From Panopea generosa (lineage: Eukaryota; Mollusca; Bivalvia; Adapedonta; Hiatellidae), in assembly GCA_029582155.1 (NCBI GenBank), contig CM055911.1:20151514-20215513 (forward strand): a DNA stretch of 64,000 nucleotides. Reading direction: 5' to 3'. The notes below the pieces were generated by a model. That model saw only the letters and a list, made by a program, of their open reading frames with translations. It did not search any database and was not told the origin of the DNA. Below are positions 59,370-64,000 of the stretch, in pieces (the stretch's first letter is position 1; every line of letters begins with the position of its first letter). Position numbers and translations under genes: made by a program.

Positions 59370-60015
59370 ATGACCAGGGTTTCCCTGAATCAGACCACGT
59401 GATCTGCAAAAACAGCTAGCATTGTAAAACTAACTCTGAAACAAGCTTGCCGAAACAAATATGCATAATTTGAATTTCTGTTTATTTAAGGTTGCGTCAT
59501 AGTGTACGCACTGAACAAGTTTGATTGCGTCAAATGAGATTTAATTGCGTCAAAAACACAAGAAACACGCTCTGGGGAAAACACTGTATATTCTCTATAT
59601 ATTATGACAAAACACCATCTGTTATGGTTTAATATACTTGTATTATTAAGAAATTATGTAAAATTGTACCGAAATGACAATATTTTCAAATTTTATGCCG
59701 CGAAAAAAAAATCTCCCTCATTTTCATCCAATCCCCCTCATTTCAAAACCCAATTTCCCTCATTGCTTTCCAAAAAGGTTCACATACATGTATATATCAG
59801 GCTACCCTGAATCATACCATGTGATCTGTCAACACTGCTAGCAGTGTAAAAATAATAACTCTGAAACCCACTTGCCAAAACAAATCTGTGAAGTTTGAAT
59901 TTCTGTATTTTTAAGGTTGCGTCATTGTGGACACAATGAACAAACTTGATTGCGTCAAATGGGATTCAATTGCGTCACAAACACAAGAAACGCGCTCTGG
60001 AGAAAACACTGATAA
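59370..60015. repeat. ~220-bp direct duplication with GCGTCA words
   Basis: 59378-59590 and 59798-60012 align: TTCCCTGAATCAGACCA / TACCCTGAATCATACCA, GGTTGCGTCAT, TTGATTGCGTCAAATG, AATTGCGTCA and CACAAGAAACACGCTCTGG. Three GCGTCA words recur per unit. Between them lies a short CCCTCATTT repeat (59715-59770). Confidence 0.8.
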
Positions 60016-61379
60016 AGAATAAAAATCCTTTGACATTGCCTTTAAGTCTAGTGATCGAGGTAATAAGCAGGACTGTGGTCTACTGAAGTTTCACAACAAT
60101 CCGTTCAGTGACTAACTATATTCCGGCTGTCTAAATTAACATTTGTTTATTCAATGTTTTCTAGAAAGTGTGACAAAATTTAATCCGAAGTCTTTGTTTT
60201 ATTTACTTGCTAAATGTCCAGTGATTTCTCCCTTCACACCAGATATGTCTTTAAGAAGTGTCCTACCTTTCCATTATTTACTATATATTGTATAGCTATA
60301 CAAACGCTATATCAAGATAGGGCCTGTGTCACTGGATGAAAAATTACCTGTGCATGGTCCCAGTTCAATATATATATCAATTCAGATGGCAATAATTTTT
60401 TTACATTGTCTCGAGTTAAAATATTTAAGAAATAGTAAGATGTCATCATACAATTAACATAAGAACATGTTCTAAAAATAATATTGCAAACTAAAATTAT
60501 AATATTGAACATAGAAAGTAACAGTGGGTGGGGTAAGGTTTATGGTTTAAAATGAAAATATTTCCAGTTCCAAAAGTTGCATAGCCTACTGATGTATATC
60601 TGTCACTACATTGATATACATAAACATAATACTAACCGCTAAATATCATTAAAAACGACGAGTATTGTTATATTTGCCAGATTATAAACTCATATAATTT
60701 GTTTTCTGTGCGTTCACAACAAGGGAAGTAACTCTATCATACAAATCAATTTTCGTCCTAAAGATGTTCACCCACTTTTTTTTAGAAAAAAAAAATATTG
60801 TTGTAGTAAAAATAATAGAAAATATATATGAAAACTTTACACATGATTTACATTTAATTTTAAAAAAACCTATACATTCTTGGACTTACCTTGTATTTCT
60901 TTAAAGGCGAGTGACTTCATCATAAAAAAATCCCGCAAATGATCTTTGTTCAAATGTTCAGATTTTAGTTTTACATATTTAGCTGCTTTACGGTTTATTT
61001 AGTCTGAGTAAGCCATTGCCGACCTTTACCTTGAAAAAAAAACACAGGAAACAGGAAACATCGAGGTTGATTGACAATTTTTAATCTGTGGAACCATATA
61101 TGCCTATCTCTGACAAAAGTAATTAAAGGATTCAAATAAACATTTTATTGCATAGTGTGTTTTAGTAAACCGATGTAAATACACGTTTGGTAGAGGTAAA
61201 AATGGGATAATGTAAAACCGAAAGTACAATCTTGTACAGAAGTTACAGGGCCATGATAATCAGGTAAATCTACTGTTTATTCTTTTAATTCTTAATCATT
61301 TTTTTTAATATTTTTTTAGTAATGCTGTATAGTATGTATACCCGCTTTTGTATAGTTCTTTTCAATTACATTCAATATT
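60016..61379. other. Non-coding stretch without recognised genes
   Basis: AT-rich. Nothing I can name, apart from an AAGGGAAGTAACTC word at 60721 similar to the ends of mollusc dispersed repeats. Confidence 0.4.
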
Positions 61380-61800
61380 TTATTCATTATAACGTACAAT
61401 ATATTAATCGCCATTACACCTTTTGGCATTTTATACAAAACAAACATGAAAACAAATATGAATATTTACAATACAAGCAAAAATAATAGTAAAACATGAC
61501 AATTAAGTATTATGCATTGTATGAAATATGCATGCATAAGTAAGCATATTTTACAATATAGAGAGGCAGTCTTACGTAATGATTTACTTACGTAATACGT
61601 AATTATTTAATGACTCACTTACTTAACTTGTCAATTACCCGATTTCTCAATTACTTAATTACCAAAGTACGTAATTGCTTAATTATTTAGTTTTTTGAAA
61701 ACTTGACCAATCAATTACTTAATAAACCCATTGCTTTTTTGTTTACATTTAACATTACAGGTTTGCTTTCCATTTGTTCGTTTACTTATGTAATTTAATT
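61380..61800. repeat. Copy D block matching copy A 19805-20170
   Basis: TATTAATCGCCATTACACCTTT, AATATGAATATTTACAATACAAG, then ACTTACTTAATTAC-type repeats and GGTTTGCTTTCC mirror copy A. So about 7.3 kb at 54.0-61.4 kb in copy D replaces the 28-bp array of copy A. Confidence 0.75.
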
Positions 61801-62131
61801 GCGGACTTAATAATTTAGCGTAATAATCACGTGGTAAACTAGTTAATACTATTCATTTAAGCAACAGGTGACATGTTATCTTGCTAAACAAGAAACACAC
61901 CCGACTGGTCTAAGCATAATGGTAGGCACTTCTATAACGCACCATATTAAATAAATTCGACACATGTAATGAATGATTGACACTATAAATGCACAGGTAG
62001 GAGTAACAGAACTTTGTTGGTCTCCATTCACCTCTGTCCCCATTTGTTATTTTGTTGGCAAATCTATGTTTAAACCATTAAAAATGCGAAATTCTACAGC
62101 AAACAAATGTCACTGGCAAGTGTCACATGCT

Positions 62132-62160
62132 CCCCCCCCCCCTCCCCCACCCTCCCCCAC
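62132..62160. repeat. C-rich tract
   Basis: CCCCCCCCCCTCCCCCACC-type run in an AT-rich setting. The Pro-rich reading of the plus strand is incidental. Confidence 0.8.
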
Positions 62161-62229
62161 AAACAGTCTGTGAAAATAACAATGTATGTTATAAAAAGAA
62201 TATCAAAAGTAATGGACTGAAGTTTCAGA

Positions 62230-63895
62230 CTCAACATGCAATTTCACGTTTTTTTACATCAAAACCTTTGTATAACCTTGACCTTGACATCTGATGTAAC
62301 GGGACTGGTATTTCTACAGGTAAATGCAGGTGACACATCATAATGACATGCTGATCACTTGTGTCAAGCTATTCTAAAATCCCTCCAAGTAAGACAAAGT
62401 TACAGAATAGACATAAAATATTAAACAAACTGAAAGTGTGACCTTGAGGTAAGGTTCTGGGTCTTAACGGTGACATGTCGTCATGTCATGTTGATCAATT
62501 GATAAATGGAGCCAATTGTTTATGAAATCCATCCTTATATGATAAAGAAACAGGATGGAATTGAAACCTCAAACAGAGTCAAAGTGTTGTCATACAAACT
62601 CAAAGTGTTACCTTGATATTTGAGGTGCATATCTAGGTCTTAAGTGTGACACGTCGTCATGTCATCTTGATCAATTGAGCCAAGTACAAGACAACGTTAC
62701 AGACAAAACACGTAATATCAAGCAAATTGAAAATGTGACCATGACCTTTGACGAAAGGTTATGGGTCTTACATGCGACACTTAATTATGCCATGTTCATC
62801 AACTGAGCCAAGTGTTTTTGAAATTTATCCATAGGTGACAAAGATACAGACCGAACACGAACTCTAAAAGAGAATAAAAGTGTTTTCAAACAAAGTTAAT
62901 TGTGACCTTGACATTTGAATTGGGAGTTAAGTGCGGCACGTCGTCATGTTATGTTGATCATTTGTAGCAAGTATATATAAAATCCATTTATGCATGACAA
63001 AGTTACAGACCGGACACGAAATCTCACACAGACTCCAAATGTTGTCAAGCAAACTCAGAGTGACCTTGACCTAAAGGGGAATGCATAGGGGTATTGCATG
63101 CGACACGTCGTCATGTCATGCTGATGAACTGAGTGTTGTCAAACAAACTCAAAGTGTGACATTCACCTTTGAGGTACGGGTGTGGGTCTTAATCGCGAGA
63201 CGTCGTTATGTTTTGGTGAACATTTGTAGCAAGTATTTACAAAATCAAATCATGCATGACAAATGTACAGGCCAGACACGGAATCTCACACATACTCAAA
63301 GTGTTCTCAAACAAACTCAGCGTGGTCTTGACTTTTGAGGTACGCAGTGGGTTTTACATGTGACACGTTGTTATGTCACGCTGATGAATTGAGCCAAGAG
63401 TCTTTTAAATGTATTCATAGGTGACAGAGTTACAGACTGGAAGAAATCTCAATTAGACAGATATTGTCATTAAACAAAGTTTAATTATGACCGTGACCTT
63501 TGAAGACGGGGTCTCGGTGTAACGCGCGATATGTCGTTATGTTATGTTGATCATTTGTAGCAAGTATTAACAAAATCCATCTATGGATGACACAGTTACA
63601 GTTCGAACACGATATCTCACACAGACTCAAAGTGTTGTCAAACAAACTTAAAGTGTGACCTTAACCTTTGAGGTACGGGTGTGGGTCTTACTCGCGACAC
63701 GTTGTCATGTTACATGTATGTTGATCATTCGTAGCAAGTATTTATAAATTTATAAAATCCATTTATGCATGAAAAAGTTACAAGCCGTACACGAAATACC
63801 AGATGGAATGACGGACGGACAGACCGTTTGGACGGACGGACATGCGATAACTATATGCCAACCGAAACAAATTATGAGAAGGGGGCATAAAAAGT
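62230..63895 (+). mobile_element. Helitron/pearl-like element with ~165-bp tandem core
   Basis: About ten diverged units, each with a GACACGTCGTCATGTCATG-type word (62473, 62649, 62934, 63103, 63360, 63699 among others), GACAAAGTTACAGAC and AAAGTGTGACCTTGAC. It ends in GACGGACGGAC tracts (63811-63842), then CTATATGC and GGGGGCATAAA near 63890. Same architecture as 35503-36332 but a different core. The 5' limit is uncertain. Thr/Cys-rich short ORFs here are artefacts. Confidence 0.68.
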
Positions 63896-64000
63896 TTACA
63901 TAGCATAAACGTAAGTTGAGTAAAGGTCTTTTACTAGACCAAGAGGAGACATAACGTGACAAAATGAACCCAGCATCATAATTATTGAGCCAGCTGTATC

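Overview
The window looks like AT-rich nuclear DNA from a mollusc, most likely a bivalve. It has short exons in long introns, GT-AG splice sites, many tRNA-derived SINEs, Helitron/pearl-like elements with tandem-repeat cores and ACGG tracts, and a decayed LINE. I read it from sequence patterns alone and cannot name the species.

Region 1 (about 565-15001, + strand) is the 3' part of a receptor tyrosine kinase gene. Thirteen exons join in phase: three LRR exons, an LRR C-terminal cap, a transmembrane exon, a juxtamembrane exon, six kinase exons and a 14-codon terminal exon. They give 513 residues plus a stop. The 5' exons lie left of the window. The kinase resembles the FGFR/VEGFR/RET group, but the visible ectodomain is LRR, with no Ig domain before the membrane.

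Region 2 (about 18.0-53.8 kb, + strand) is a decayed tandem array of a secreted lectin gene. Copy A (18277-29591) is complete: six phase-compatible exons encode 323 residues with signal peptide, PAN/apple module, small Cys module, sushi (CCP) domain and C-type lectin domain. Copy B keeps only a broken last lectin exon (about 35006-35226). Copy C keeps only the small Cys-module exon (43738-43834). Copy D begins at 53455 with an intact PAN exon and runs out of view. Shared flanking blocks (called X, Y and Z here) follow each copy and let insertions and deletions be ordered without any other genome. The paralogues act as each other's empty sites for a SINE, a LINE, a Helitron-like element and several repeat expansions.

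Region 3 (about 53.8-64 kb) holds no gene that I can support. It contains a palindromic 98-bp tandem repeat, a SINE with target-site duplications, old dispersed repeats, and a tandem-cored Helitron/pearl-like element at the right edge.

The most unusual signals are these: a 48-bp minisatellite of about 19 units that appears to have grown from the tRNA-like head of a SINE, with a single-unit allele of the same SINE insertion in a paralogous block; the LRR plus FGFR-like kinase combination; and a LINE whose N-terminus carries a 2A-like peptide followed by a PHD-like finger. I saw no CRISPR array, rRNA gene or complete tRNA gene, and no LTR element or Polinton.
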